A DNA stretch of 64,000 bases, from assembly GCF_050908235.1 (NCBI RefSeq), contig NZ_CP194340.1; one strand, given 5' to 3'. The stretch is from Pseudoramibacter alactolyticus (lineage in GTDB: Bacteria > Bacillota > Clostridia > Eubacteriales > Eubacteriaceae). Under the pieces are notes generated by a model, which saw only the letters and a list, made by a program, of their open reading frames with translations, had not been told where the DNA came from and made no database searches. Position numbers and translations under genes: made by a program. Within the stretch, counting starts at the first letter, position 1, and every line of letters starts with the position of its first letter. Positions 50,219-59,002 of this stretch are shown one piece after another.

Positions 50219-52645
50219 ATGTCTTGCGAACATCATCATGATCCCGAACACGCGCATGTGCCCTGCGGTCATCACGATCACGGCGGCTGCGCCCACGACC
50301 ACGCACATCACACCCACGATCACGGCGATGCCTGCGGCTGCGGCCACGCCGAGGCTGCCGCGATCGACCCGGCGAGTCTTTCGGCCCACCGCATCCACTG
50401 CGGGCGCTGCGATGCGCCGATGGACGAATGCGCCTGTCCGCCCCGGCCCACCACCACCGGGCTCTACCGGATCAGCGGGCTGGACTGTGCGGACTGCGCG
50501 GCCAAAATCGAGCGCGGCCTTGAGCAAATCGAGGGCCTCGAGGCGGTCCAGGTGGCCTATCCAGCGGGGCTGGTGCGGGTCACGGCCCACGACCCGGACC
50601 GCTATCTGCCCGCGATGAGCCAATTGGCCGGCAGGCTGGAGCCCGGCTGCGAAATTGCGCAGCGGGACCGCTCTGTGACCGCCGCCCGCGCCAAAAAAGA
50701 AGCGGAAGCAAAGAAAACCGGCGCGGCCGAGTGGTTTTTCGGCGAGGGCTACGCCAAGGTGCAGCTCGTCCTCGGCGGAATCTGCTTTATCGCCGGGCTG
50801 CTTTCCGAAAAGGCGCTCGGCGCCGGGATGCCCGTGTGGCTATCGCTTTACTTCGTTTCCTACGCGGTGATCGGCCTGCCCATCGTGGCGGTGGCCGGCC
50901 GCATGATTGTGGGCGGTCAGTTTTTCGACGAGCATTTTTTGATGGCCGTGGCGACCATCGGCGCCTTTGCCATCGCCGAATGGCCGGAAGCCGTCGGCGT
51001 CATGCTGTTTTACCGCATCGGCGAATATTTTGAAAATCGCGCCTCCGACCGCTCCCGCGATCAGATCATGGCGACGGCGGACCTGCGCCCCGAGGTGGTG
51101 AACCTCGTGGCCGCGGACGGCTCGGTGAGCGCGATCCCCTCGGAAGACGCCCGGGCGGGGGATCTGGTGATGGTGCGTGCCGGCGACCGCATCCCGCTGG
51201 ACGGTGTCATCACCGAAGGCCGCTCGCGCATCGACACTTCCCCGGTGACGGGCGAACCCGTTCCCGTGGCCGTGGGTCCGGGAAGCGACGTGATCTCCGG
51301 CTGTGTGAACACCGCCGGCACCCTCACCCTGCGGGTCGAAGCGCCGCTCGAAGAATCCATGGTCACCAAAATTCTCGACTCGGTGGAAAACGCGGCGGCC
51401 ACCAAGCCCCGGATGGACAGGTTCATCACCCGCTTCTCCCGATATTACACCCCCTTCGTGGTGGCAGCGGCCGTCGCCGCGGCGCTGATCCCGCCGCTGG
51501 CCTTCGGCGCCTCCTGGCACCGCTGGATCTACACCGCCATGTCCTTCCTCGTCATCAGCTGCCCCTGCGCGCTGGTGCTCTCGGTGCCGTTGTCTTATTT
51601 CGCCGGCATCGGCGCGGGCTCCAAGCTCGGCATCCTCTTTAAGGGCGGCCTTTCCCTCGAGGCGTTAAACCGGGTGCGCGCCGCGGTGATGGACAAAACC
51701 GGCACCATCACCGAGGGCCATTTTGCCGTGCAGCGCGTCGATGCCCGCGGGAATTACGACGAAGCCGGGCTTTTGGCCGTCGCCGCCGCCCTCGAGGCGC
51801 GCTCGAGCCACCCCATCGCCGTCTCCATCGCCGACGCAGCCGCCGAACGCGGCCTGACCCCGCCCGCCGCGGAAAACGTCCGCGAAGAAGCGGGCTACGG
51901 CATCACCGCCGACATCGCCGGCAAACCCTTTCTCGCCGGGAGCGACAGGCTCCTCGCCGCCCGCGGCGTCGCCCTGCCGAAGGATGCCGTCCCGGCCTAC
52001 GGCACCCCGGTGTATCTGGCCGAGGCCGGGCAGTTTATCGGCGCGGTGGTCATCGCCGACGCGGTGAAGGCCGATGCGGCCGATGCCGTCGCCGCCCTGA
52101 AGCGAACCGGAATCCACACCGTGATGCTCACCGGGGACAGACCCGAAAACGCCGAGGCGGTCGCCCGCACCACCGGCCTCGATGCCGTGCGCGCGAGACT
52201 TCTCCCCGGGGAAAAGCTCGCCGCCCTGCGGGAGATCCGACAGGACAAAGGCGGGGTGATGTTCGTCGGCGACGGCATCAACGACGCGCCGGTGCTCGCC
52301 GGGGCCGACGTGGGCGCCGCTATGGGAAACGGGGCCGACGCCGCCATCGAAGCGGCGGACGTGGTCTTCATGAACACCGAGCTCGCCTCGGTGCCGGCCG
52401 CCATCGACATCGCGAAGCAGACAAACCGCGTCGCCTGGGCCAATATCATTTTTGCCCTGGCCGTGAAGGCGGTGGTGATGATCGCCGGGCTTCTGGGACA
52501 CGCCAATCTGTGGATCGCCGTTTTCGCCGACACCGGCGTCTCGGTGCTCTGCGTGCTCAACGCCATCCGCATTCTCTACCAAAACCGCGGCTCCGGGCGC
52601 CAGGCGGCCGCCAGGGTCGAAACCCTCGAAACCGCCGAAGCCTGA
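50219..52645 (+). CDS. cadA: Zn/Cd/Pb-translocating P-type ATPase
   Basis: 808 residues. The N-terminus is extremely His/Cys-rich (first 45 residues), followed by CGRCDAP and an HMA domain with GLDCADCAAKIE. The P1B ATPase core has SCPCALVLSVPL (metal-binding CPC), MDKTGTITEG (phospho-Asp), the MLTGDRPENAEA loop and VGDGINDAPVL. The last helix has ADTGVSVLCVLNAIRIL, the P1B-2 (Zn/Cd/Pb) pattern. It exports metal from the cytoplasm. Likely metal-induced through the operator upstream. Confidence 0.92.
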   Translation: MSCEHHHDPEHAHVPCGHHDHGGCAHDHAHHTHDHGDACGCGHAEAAAIDPASLSAHRIHCGRCDAPMDECACPPRPTTTGLYRISGLDCADCAAKIERGLEQIEGLEAVQVAYPAGLVRVTAHDPDRYLPAMSQLAGRLEPGCEIAQRDRSVTAARAKKEAEAKKTGAAEWFFGEGYAKVQLVLGGICFIAGLLSEKALGAGMPVWLSLYFVSYAVIGLPIVAVAGRMIVGGQFFDEHFLMAVATIGAFAIAEWPEAVGVMLFYRIGEYFENRASDRSRDQIMATADLRPEVVNLVAADGSVSAIPSEDARAGDLVMVRAGDRIPLDGVITEGRSRIDTSPVTGEPVPVAVGPGSDVISGCVNTAGTLTLRVEAPLEESMVTKILDSVENAAATKPRMDRFITRFSRYYTPFVVAAAVAAALIPPLAFGASWHRWIYTAMSFLVISCPCALVLSVPLSYFAGIGAGSKLGILFKGGLSLEALNRVRAAVMDKTGTITEGHFAVQRVDARGNYDEAGLLAVAAALEARSSHPIAVSIADAAAERGLTPPAAENVREEAGYGITADIAGKPFLAGSDRLLAARGVALPKDAVPAYGTPVYLAEAGQFIGAVVIADAVKADAADAVAALKRTGIHTVMLTGDRPENAEAVARTTGLDAVRARLLPGEKLAALREIRQDKGGVMFVGDGINDAPVLAGADVGAAMGNGADAAIEAADVVFMNTELASVPAAIDIAKQTNRVAWANIIFALAVKAVVMIAGLLGHANLWIAVFADTGVSVLCVLNAIRILYQNRGSGRQAAARVETLETAEA

Positions 52646-52654
52646 CCGTCTTTT

Positions 52655-52680
52655 AACCGCTCCAAAAGGGGCGGTTTTTT
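52655..52680 (+). terminator. Terminator after cadA
   Basis: AACCGCTCC-AAAA-GGGGCGGTT (one G-T pair) followed by TTTT. Confidence 0.85.
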
Positions 52681-52899
52681 GGTGTGCGGTTTGCGGCGGA
52701 CGCGATCAAAGAGATCGACGATCCTCCTGTTCTGACAGACGCGATGAATTTCTCCGCAGCATAACGTTTTTCTTTTCCGGCGTTTGGCCTTTGCTGACCT
52801 GCAACTGACGATGACAAAAACGGATCGAGAGCCTCCGTTTTGCGCATGCGCCTCCCTTAAGCCAAGCTGCAGAAAAGGGTGCTAAGCTATGGACGTTAT
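52681..52899. other. Gene-free spacer
   Basis: No gene recognised. A leftward 64-codon frame at 52653-52847 lacks a ribosome site and family likeness. A small RNA ending at the hairpin 52900-52936 is possible but nothing recognisable is seen. Confidence 0.4.
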
Positions 52900-52936
52900 G
52901 CGCCCATTGGATGCTTCGTCGGGCGCGCGTTTTTTT
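52900..52936 (+). terminator. Terminator-like hairpin
   Basis: GCGCCC (52900) pairs with GGGCGC (52921), followed by GCGTTTTTTT. No gene ends here, so it may close a short untranslated transcript. Confidence 0.65.
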
Positions 52937-52982
52937 ATCGGCTTCCCTGTTTTGACCCCATTTGACACGAAAGGACTTTCAC

Positions 52983-53861
52983 GTGACCAACCGTTTAACC
53001 TATGACCGTTTTCGCCCCTTGCTTTTGATCGCTTTGATCGGCGCCGTTTATGCCGCCTCGAAAAAGCTGCCGATTCTCCTGCAGATGTTGCTATACCGAT
53101 TCGGCGGCGCGGCCGGCCTGCCCATCGATGATCTCAGCCGGAACCTCAACGCAGTTTACGTCATCGTAGCCGCGGCAGAGATCATCCCGCTCGCCGTCTT
53201 ATACCGCCGGGTTTTTCCCAGGCTTTGGGAGCGCCCCCCGGAACCGAAGCGCCGCCTCTCCCCAGCGCAAAGCGGGCTCGTCATCGTGCTCGGCGCCTTC
53301 GGGGCCATGGGCCTGTCGATGCTGTGGCTGCTCTTTGCCGACGGTGTCCTATCCGCCCTCCCCTTTATCCATCGGCAGCTAACCCAGTTCAACCAGTCGA
53401 TGGCCGCCGTAGACAGCGGTTCTTATCTTTGGTCCTTTCTGGCCGCCTGTGTGTGCGGCCCCATCGTCGAGGAGCTGATTTTCCGGGGGCTGATCTTCGG
53501 CTGCCTGCGCCAGCTCTTCAAAACGCCGATGTGGCCCGTGCTGATCTCGGCCGCCCTTTTCGGCATCTGGCACGAAAACGCGGTTCAAGCCGCTTTTGCC
53601 GGCATCCTGGGCGTGATATTCGCCGTGGTTTACGATCAGACGGGCCGTCTTTGGATAAACATCGCCATCCACATGCTCAACAACTTCTTTGCCACCCCGC
53701 CCCCGGCCATCAACCGCACGGCGATCCCGGACAATATTTACCTCGCCGCCGTTGTCCTGATCCTACCCATGATCGGCGTCTACATCCATCTGTTCGCCGC
53801 GAAAAAGCCCCGCTTTCTCCAGCGGCTTGGCAAAGGCCGCCGGCACCCGCCGGAGAGCTGA
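52983..53861 (+). CDS. CPBP family intramembrane metalloprotease
   Basis: 292 residues, about eight hydrophobic segments. Motifs are CGPIVEELIFRGLIFG (EExxxR), then LFGIWHENAVQ (FxxxH) and INIAIHMLNNFF (HxxxN). Unlike the CPBP copies at 419-2021, it is GC-rich and not linked to a bacteriocin. Role unknown. The GTG at 52983 after AAAGGA is preferred to a TTG at 52962. Confidence 0.88.
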   Translation: MTNRLTYDRFRPLLLIALIGAVYAASKKLPILLQMLLYRFGGAAGLPIDDLSRNLNAVYVIVAAAEIIPLAVLYRRVFPRLWERPPEPKRRLSPAQSGLVIVLGAFGAMGLSMLWLLFADGVLSALPFIHRQLTQFNQSMAAVDSGSYLWSFLAACVCGPIVEELIFRGLIFGCLRQLFKTPMWPVLISAALFGIWHENAVQAAFAGILGVIFAVVYDQTGRLWINIAIHMLNNFFATPPPAINRTAIPDNIYLAAVVLILPMIGVYIHLFAAKKPRFLQRLGKGRRHPPES

Positions 53862-53969
53862 GCCGCCGCCCCGAGGTCTCAAACCGGCAAGCCTTTGGTT
53901 TGCCCTCTGCCGGCCCCGGGGCACCGCCCCGTGATACAATAGGGGCATCACAAACCTGAGGAGGAAGCC

Positions 53970-54272
53970 ATGCCCATTTTTGTCTTTATGTATATCGGCC
54001 AGGGGCTCCACCCGGCCACCCACCACGCGGAAATACCTTCGATGACCTTCCACATGCATCTGGTCGGCGTCTCGTCCTACGCCGAGGCGGAGCAGACCGC
54101 CCGCAAGCTCGCGATGAATCCGGATCTGCGCGCCATCGAGCTGTGCCCGAGCTTCGGCACCTGCGGCGTGGCCCGGGTCAAAAAAGCGGCCGGCCCCAAA
54201 ATCAACGTCGGCGTCGTGCGCTTCGATCCAAATCCCAACATGAGCCACCGCTCCGGAGACGATCTGTTTTAA
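53970..54272 (+). CDS. DUF6506-like protein
   Basis: 100 residues. MHLVGVSSYAEAEQTARKLA, then AIELCPSFGTCGVARV and GVVRFDPNPNMSHRSGDDLF match the pattern I associate with DUF6506. No catalytic residues are evident. AGGAGGAAG precedes the ATG. It is a single-gene unit closed by the terminator at 54287. Confidence 0.7.
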   Translation: MPIFVFMYIGQGLHPATHHAEIPSMTFHMHLVGVSSYAEAEQTARKLAMNPDLRAIELCPSFGTCGVARVKKAAGPKINVGVVRFDPNPNMSHRSGDDLF

Positions 54273-54286
54273 CGGCATCCCGTCCT

Positions 54287-54308
54287 GCGCCGACCGGCGC
54301 TTTTTTAT
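54287..54308 (+). terminator. Terminator (copy 1 of a repeated element)
   Basis: GCGCCG-AC-CGGCGC then TTTTTT. An identical copy with flanks is at 54648. Confidence 0.8.
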
Positions 54309-54399
54309 TTGCTCCCGGCCGCCCCTTTGTGTTATAATAATTCAAATAACTGAAGTTGAATAGAATGAATTTGGAATGGAATTGGAACAGGAGCTTACC

Positions 54400-54639
54400 A
54401 TGAATCAGCCAAACGCCGACCGTTGTTCCACCCTTTTGTATGGCCTTGCCGCCGGCGGCTTTTACCTGGCGGCCATTGTGAATCTGGTGAAGAAAAACAC
54501 CGCGGTGGGCTGTGTTTACTTCGCGCTGGGATCGGTTTTCCTCTCCCTGGGCATCGCGGCGCGCCCCCGGAGCCGACGCGCCGGAGATGCGGAGGATGCC
54601 AACGACCAGGCCGACCCTTCCAAGGCGAATCGCCGGTAG
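54400..54639 (+). CDS. Small hypothetical membrane protein
   Basis: 79 residues with two hydrophobic segments (LLYGLAAGGFYLAAIVNLV and VYFALGSVFLSLGIAA) and an acidic/basic tail. The ATG at 54400 follows AACAGGAGC. A TATAAT at 54333 may be its promoter. Family unknown. Confidence 0.6.
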   Translation: MNQPNADRCSTLLYGLAAGGFYLAAIVNLVKKNTAVGCVYFALGSVFLSLGIAARPRSRRAGDAEDANDQADPSKANRR

Positions 54640-54647
54640 CCCGCCAC

Positions 54648-54668
54648 GCGCCGACCGGCGCTTTTTTA
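54648..54668 (+). terminator. Terminator (copy 2 of a repeated element)
   Basis: Same 23-base sequence as at 54287: GCGCCG-AC-CGGCGC then TTTTTTATT. Confidence 0.8.
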
Positions 54669-54702
54669 TTGAATGCGTCTTCCGACCGGAAAGGAGCCCC
54701 CG

Positions 54703-55464
54703 ATGCAGCCCATCCATATCGCCAAAGCCGGCGGCGCCGTCGTGCCGGCCATCTGCGACGTGCCGGAGGGCGCCGGGCAGATCGTCATCATGGTTCACGG
54801 CTTCGAAAGCTCAAAGGCCTGCGCCACCGGTCAGCTGCTCTTTCGGCGGATGGTGCCGGCGGGGCTCGGCGTCATCGCCTACGACCAGCCGGGCCACGGC
54901 CGGGCCGAGGCGCGCCGGGAGCCCCTCACCCTCTCCGCCTGCTTTGAGAGCCTGGCCGCGGTGGAAAACGCCGCCGCCAAGCGTTTTCCCCGCGCCCGCC
55001 CGGTGTATTTCGCCTCGAGCTTCGGGGCCTACGTCGCCCTGCTTTATGTAAGCCTGCGCCCCCACCTCGGCCGGCGGCTCTTTGTGCGCTGCGGCGCCGT
55101 CAACATGCCGGCGCTTTTGCTCGGCCCCGCGCGGGATCCCGCCGCCCGCGCCCTGCTCGACAGCCAGGGCTATCTCCAGCCGAACCTCGGCATCGGCGAC
55201 CCCGTTAAGGTGCCGGCCCGGATGTTTGCGGATTTGGCCGCCCACGATCTCTTCAAACGCTTTCGCCCCGGCGAGACGGCGGTCCGCATGGTCCACGGCG
55301 AGGCGGATCCGGTGGTGCCCGTCGCCGCGGCCCGGGCCTTTGCCGCGCGGTTCGATCTGCCCATCACCGTCTTCCCCGGGGAGAACCATTCCCTCAACGC
55401 CGACCCCAAAACGCCGGACCGCGTGGCGGATCTGGCCCTGGCGTTTTTTCGCGGGGCCTTTTGA
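54703..55464 (+). CDS. Alpha/beta hydrolase
   Basis: 253 residues. IVIMVHGFESSKACATG is the oxyanion-hole strand, VIAYDQPGHG the family DxPGxG, FASSFGAYVALL the nucleophile elbow (Ser, with S in place of the first Gly), VHGEADPVVP the Asp, and PGENHSLN the His. Probably an esterase or acyl hydrolase. AAAGGAG lies before the ATG at 54703. Substrate unknown. Confidence 0.88.
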   Translation: MQPIHIAKAGGAVVPAICDVPEGAGQIVIMVHGFESSKACATGQLLFRRMVPAGLGVIAYDQPGHGRAEARREPLTLSACFESLAAVENAAAKRFPRARPVYFASSFGAYVALLYVSLRPHLGRRLFVRCGAVNMPALLLGPARDPAARALLDSQGYLQPNLGIGDPVKVPARMFADLAAHDLFKRFRPGETAVRMVHGEADPVVPVAAARAFAARFDLPITVFPGENHSLNADPKTPDRVADLALAFFRGAF

Positions 55465-55494
55465 CAAAATGCATTTAAATTAAAGGAGATTTTT

Positions 55495-55692
55495 ATGAAA
55501 AACCGTCGTTCCCGTTTGGCTGCCGTTCTTTCGTTTATGGCCGCCGCCTGTTTTTTGGTCGCCGGCCTCCTCAGCAAAAACCTGAGCCATGCGCCGGGAG
55601 GCAGCCCTTCGGGCGGCCTGGCTTATTTCGGGCTCTGCGCGCTGTTCGTCTTTTCCGGCGTCATCTCGCTTGCCGGCCGCAAAAAACCCTGA
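55495..55692 (+). CDS. Small hypothetical membrane protein
   Basis: 65 residues with a basic start, one N-terminal helix (LSFMAAACFLVAGLL) and a second (YFGLCALFVFSGVISLA). AAAGGAG precedes the ATG. It follows the hydrolase by 30 bases and is probably co-transcribed. No family known. Confidence 0.6.
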   Translation: MKNRRSRLAAVLSFMAAACFLVAGLLSKNLSHAPGGSPSGGLAYFGLCALFVFSGVISLAGRKKP

Positions 55693-55713
55693 CGCCTCGG
55701 CCGGGCTGTTTTA

Positions 55714-55749
55714 AACGCCGCTCCGTTTTGCCGGGCGGCGTTGTTTTTT
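55714..55749 (+). terminator. Terminator
   Basis: AACGCCG ... CGGCGTT followed by GTTTTTT. It closes the hydrolase unit; the next 250 bases hold no gene, only the leader of the deacylase gene. Confidence 0.75.
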
Positions 55750-55999
55750 GCCTTTTGAAGACCGCCGCGCGGCTTTGCACCTGTCTTTTCAAATACACAT
55801 GAAACCCCACGGATGCGTTCGATGTAATTTTGGCGACTTTACGCCGCGATGCCTTTATCGTCCCCGCCAATTGTGCTACACTGTTTATAATTTGTCGGCC
55901 ATGCCCCATTCGCCCCCCGGATTCGGCTTTAAACATTTTTATCCGGTCATGCACCGCGATCGGTTTTTTCATCCCGAGTCTTCACCCCAGGAGGAACCC

Positions 56000-57058
56000 A
56001 TGAACCATCAAGATCCCTTTGTCCTGCAGGATTTCAACGTCGCCCCCGGCGAAAAGCAGCGGGCCGTGCTCACCGTGGCGGACTGCCCCTTCCGGATGCC
56101 GGCCACCGTGATCCGCGGCGTGCGGCCCGGGCCGACGCTGTTGGTCACCGCCGGGGTGCACAACATGGAGTTTGTGGGCATCAACGCGGCGATTCAGCTG
56201 GCGAACGACACCCGCCCGGAGGACATCGCCGGGACGCTGTTCGTCATCTCGCTGATCAACACCGACGGCTTCGAGCACCGCACCATGAGCGTGACCCACG
56301 CCGACGGCAAAAACCTCAACCGAGTGTTTCCCGGCGACGCGGCCGGTACGGCATCCGAGCGGCTGGCCGCCTGGTTTGTGGCCGAGATCTTCCCCCGGGT
56401 GGACCGGGTGATCGACCTACACTCCGGCGATAACTACGAAAAGCTTCTGCCGCTGGTCTTCTTCCAGGGGGCCCACGACGAGGCCGTCATGGCCGCCTCC
56501 TACGAAATGGCCCGGGCGGCGAACACCCGCTGCCTGATCCGTTCCCATGTGGCCCATGGCGGCCTTTACAGCGAGGCCGGCAGCTGCGGCGTGCCGGGGC
56601 TCATCCTCGAGCGGGGCTGCCTCTCCCAGTGGACCCAGGAGGAGGTGGATGCCGATGTGGCCGATGTGCAAAACATCATGGCCGTGCTGGGCATGCGCCC
56701 GGGCATCACCCCCAAGCCGCATTATCACAAGCCGGTCATCACCCACACGACCTATGCCGAAGCGCCCCACACCGGCTGCTGGTACCCCATTTATCAGCCG
56801 GGAGAATACGTGATCGAAGGCGAGATCGTCGGCGAGATCCGCGACTACTTCGGCGATCTCATCTGCGTGTGCACGGCGGATATGGACGGCATCATCCTTT
56901 ACGAAACCCAGAGCTTAAACATCATCGCAGGAGACCCGATGATCGCCATCGGCTGCACCCATTTCGACGCGCATCAGGCCGATCTGCCGGCCTATATCAC
57001 CGAAACCTATGACCACGTGCACCCGCTGGTGGGCATCGATACGGAATTTGACGTGTAA
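56000..57058 (+). CDS. Succinylglutamate desuccinylase/aspartoacylase family zinc hydrolase
   Basis: 352 residues. Zinc ligands appear as VTAGVHNMEFVG (His and Glu) and DLHSGD (His), with GKNLNRVFPGD binding the substrate carboxylate. The family removes acyl groups from N-acyl amino acids. A C-terminal beta domain follows. The gene is first in an operon with a complete Dpp/Opp-type ABC importer, so it probably deacylates an imported substrate. AGGAGG lies before the ATG at 56000; a longer frame from 55748 crosses non-coding leader. Confidence 0.85.
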   Translation: MNHQDPFVLQDFNVAPGEKQRAVLTVADCPFRMPATVIRGVRPGPTLLVTAGVHNMEFVGINAAIQLANDTRPEDIAGTLFVISLINTDGFEHRTMSVTHADGKNLNRVFPGDAAGTASERLAAWFVAEIFPRVDRVIDLHSGDNYEKLLPLVFFQGAHDEAVMAASYEMARAANTRCLIRSHVAHGGLYSEAGSCGVPGLILERGCLSQWTQEEVDADVADVQNIMAVLGMRPGITPKPHYHKPVITHTTYAEAPHTGCWYPIYQPGEYVIEGEIVGEIRDYFGDLICVCTADMDGIILYETQSLNIIAGDPMIAIGCTHFDAHQADLPAYITETYDHVHPLVGIDTEFDV

Positions 57059-57079
57059 TTTGCACAACAGGAGGTTTTT

Positions 57080-58018
57080 TTGAACCGATCATTTTTGGGC
57101 GGACGGCTTTTGCAGATCGTCATCGTGCTCTTTGGCGTGAGCCTCATCACCTTTGCCCTCACCTATCTTTCCCCGGGGGATCCGGCGGTGTCCAGCTTCA
57201 CCTCCCAGGGCATCTCGCCCACCAAAACCCAGGTGGCCGAGCGGCGCCGCGATATGGGCCTGGACCAACCTTTTATCAAACAATACGGCAAGTGGCTCGC
57301 CGGTATCTGCCGCGGGGATTTCGGCATCTCCTATTCCCGGAACGAGCCGGTGACGGCGGTGCTGCTTTCGCGGCTTATGCCGACGCTCGGGCTCGCGCTG
57401 CTGGCCCTGGCGTTTATGCTTGCCATCGCGATCCCCGAGGGAACCTGCGCCGCCGTTCACGAGCACGGCTGGCCGGATCACCTGCTGCGGGGCATCACCT
57501 TTCTGGGCATCTCGATCCCCAATTTCTGGTTCGGGATGATCTTAATGTTCGTGCTGGGGCTCAAACTGCATCTGCTGCCGATTCTTTCCAGCTCGGCCGG
57601 CTTTTCCTCGATGATCATGCCGGCGCTGACCCTGGCCTTTGCCATGTCGGCCAAATACGCCAGGCAGGTGCGCACCGCGGTGCTGGAAGAGCTGGGCCAG
57701 GATTATATCGTCGGCGCCCGGGCCCGGGGCCTTTCCGAACGGCAGATTCTCTGGCGCCACGTGCTCCCCAACGCGATGCTCCCCCTGGTGACGATGCTCG
57801 GCCTCTCCCTGGGGAGCCTTTTGGGCGGCACCGCCGTGGTGGAGGTGCTCTTTGCCTATCCGGGGCTGGGCAATCTCGCGGTGGAAGCCATCGAGAACTA
57901 CGATTATCCGCTGGTGCAGGGCTATGTGCTGTGGATCGCGCTGATCTACATGGTGATTAATTTCGTCGTCGACATGACCTATCACCGGCTCGATCCCAGA
58001 GTGCGGCTGAGGGGGTGA
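57080..58018 (+). CDS. Peptide/nickel ABC transporter permease, DppB-like
   Basis: 312 residues, six predicted helices. The N-terminus (VLFGVSLITFALTYLSPGDP) and the coupling EAA loop (GARARGLSERQILWRHVLPNA) are typical of DppB/OppB/NikB. The TTG start has GGAGG. It forms the membrane channel with the next protein. Substrate likely a peptide or acylated amino acid, from context. Confidence 0.92.
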   Translation: MNRSFLGGRLLQIVIVLFGVSLITFALTYLSPGDPAVSSFTSQGISPTKTQVAERRRDMGLDQPFIKQYGKWLAGICRGDFGISYSRNEPVTAVLLSRLMPTLGLALLALAFMLAIAIPEGTCAAVHEHGWPDHLLRGITFLGISIPNFWFGMILMFVLGLKLHLLPILSSSAGFSSMIMPALTLAFAMSAKYARQVRTAVLEELGQDYIVGARARGLSERQILWRHVLPNAMLPLVTMLGLSLGSLLGGTAVVEVLFAYPGLGNLAVEAIENYDYPLVQGYVLWIALIYMVINFVVDMTYHRLDPRVRLRG

Positions 58019-58023
58019 GACCG

Positions 58024-58878
58024 ATGCCTTTTTTGAACCGATCCCGAAAGCAGCCGGCCGGGATGCTCGGCGTGAAGGAAAACCGCCGGGGCTTTATCCT
58101 CCTGTCCGCGCTGGTGGTGCTGATCCTGCTCGTCGCGGTGCTCGCGCCGGCCACCACCCCGCAGGATCCCACCGAGACCCACATGACCCTGGCCTTTGAA
58201 CGCCCGGGCCCCGGCCACATCATGGGCACCGACCGCCTGGGCCGGGACGTGTTCTCCCGGGTGATCGCCGCGGCGCACATCTCCGTGCCGGCAACTTTGG
58301 CGCTGGTGGCCATCATTCTGACGGCGGGCACGGCCCTGGGCATCCTCGCCGGCTATTTCGGCGGGGTGCTCGACGCGGTGATCATGCGCATCGCCGACAT
58401 GATGATCTCCTTCCCCGGGATGGTGCTCGCCATCGCCGTAGCGGGCTTCATGGGGGCGAGCATCACCAATGCCATCATCGCCATCGCCGTGGTCAGCTGG
58501 ACCAAATACGCGCGCCTGGCCCGGTCGCTGACGCTCAAAATCCGCCACGAGGACTATGTGGCGGCGGCATTAACCACCGGCTCGCGCACCGGCCACATCC
58601 TGTGGCGCTACATGCTGCCGGGGGTGCTGCCGACGATGGTGGTCACCGCCGCCTCCGACGTCGGGGGCATGATGCTCGAGCTCGCGGGGCTTTCCTTCCT
58701 GGGGTTCGGCGCCCAGCCGCCCAACCCCGAATGGGGCCTGATGCTCAGCGAAGGCCGGCCGTTTTTTATCGCCCGCCCCTGGCTGATCGTCTATCCGGGG
58801 CTGGCCATCGTCATCGTCGTCTCGATTTTTAACCTCTGGGGCGACAGCCTGCGCGACGTGCTGGATCCGAAGGCCTGA
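58024..58878 (+). CDS. Peptide/nickel ABC transporter permease, DppC-like
   Basis: 284 residues. HIMGTDRLGRDVFSRVI is the DppC signature; the EAA loop is AALTTGSRTGHILWRYMLPG. LSFLGFGAQPPNPEWGLML is also diagnostic. The ATG at 58024 begins after the DppB stop; a GTG at 58015 is possible. Confidence 0.92.
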   Translation: MPFLNRSRKQPAGMLGVKENRRGFILLSALVVLILLVAVLAPATTPQDPTETHMTLAFERPGPGHIMGTDRLGRDVFSRVIAAAHISVPATLALVAIILTAGTALGILAGYFGGVLDAVIMRIADMMISFPGMVLAIAVAGFMGASITNAIIAIAVVSWTKYARLARSLTLKIRHEDYVAAALTTGSRTGHILWRYMLPGVLPTMVVTAASDVGGMMLELAGLSFLGFGAQPPNPEWGLMLSEGRPFFIARPWLIVYPGLAIVIVVSIFNLWGDSLRDVLDPKA

Positions 58879-59002
58879 GCCCCGGCGAGGCGGCGCGCAG
58901 GCCCCCTTTTCCTTCGGCCGATTTGCATTCATTATTTGTGAGGCCGTTTTTCCGGCCGCGCCTTTGACGGCGTCTGTTAAAAAAGAGAGAGTAGAAACAA
59001 CG

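Noticed and set aside
52653..52847. A leftward 64-codon frame after cadA
   Set aside because: Overlaps the cadA terminator, with no ribosome site or known family.
52681..52936. A riboswitch or known small RNA before the CPBP gene
   Set aside because: The hairpin with T-run looks like a terminator, but I could not match the upstream part to any known RNA class.
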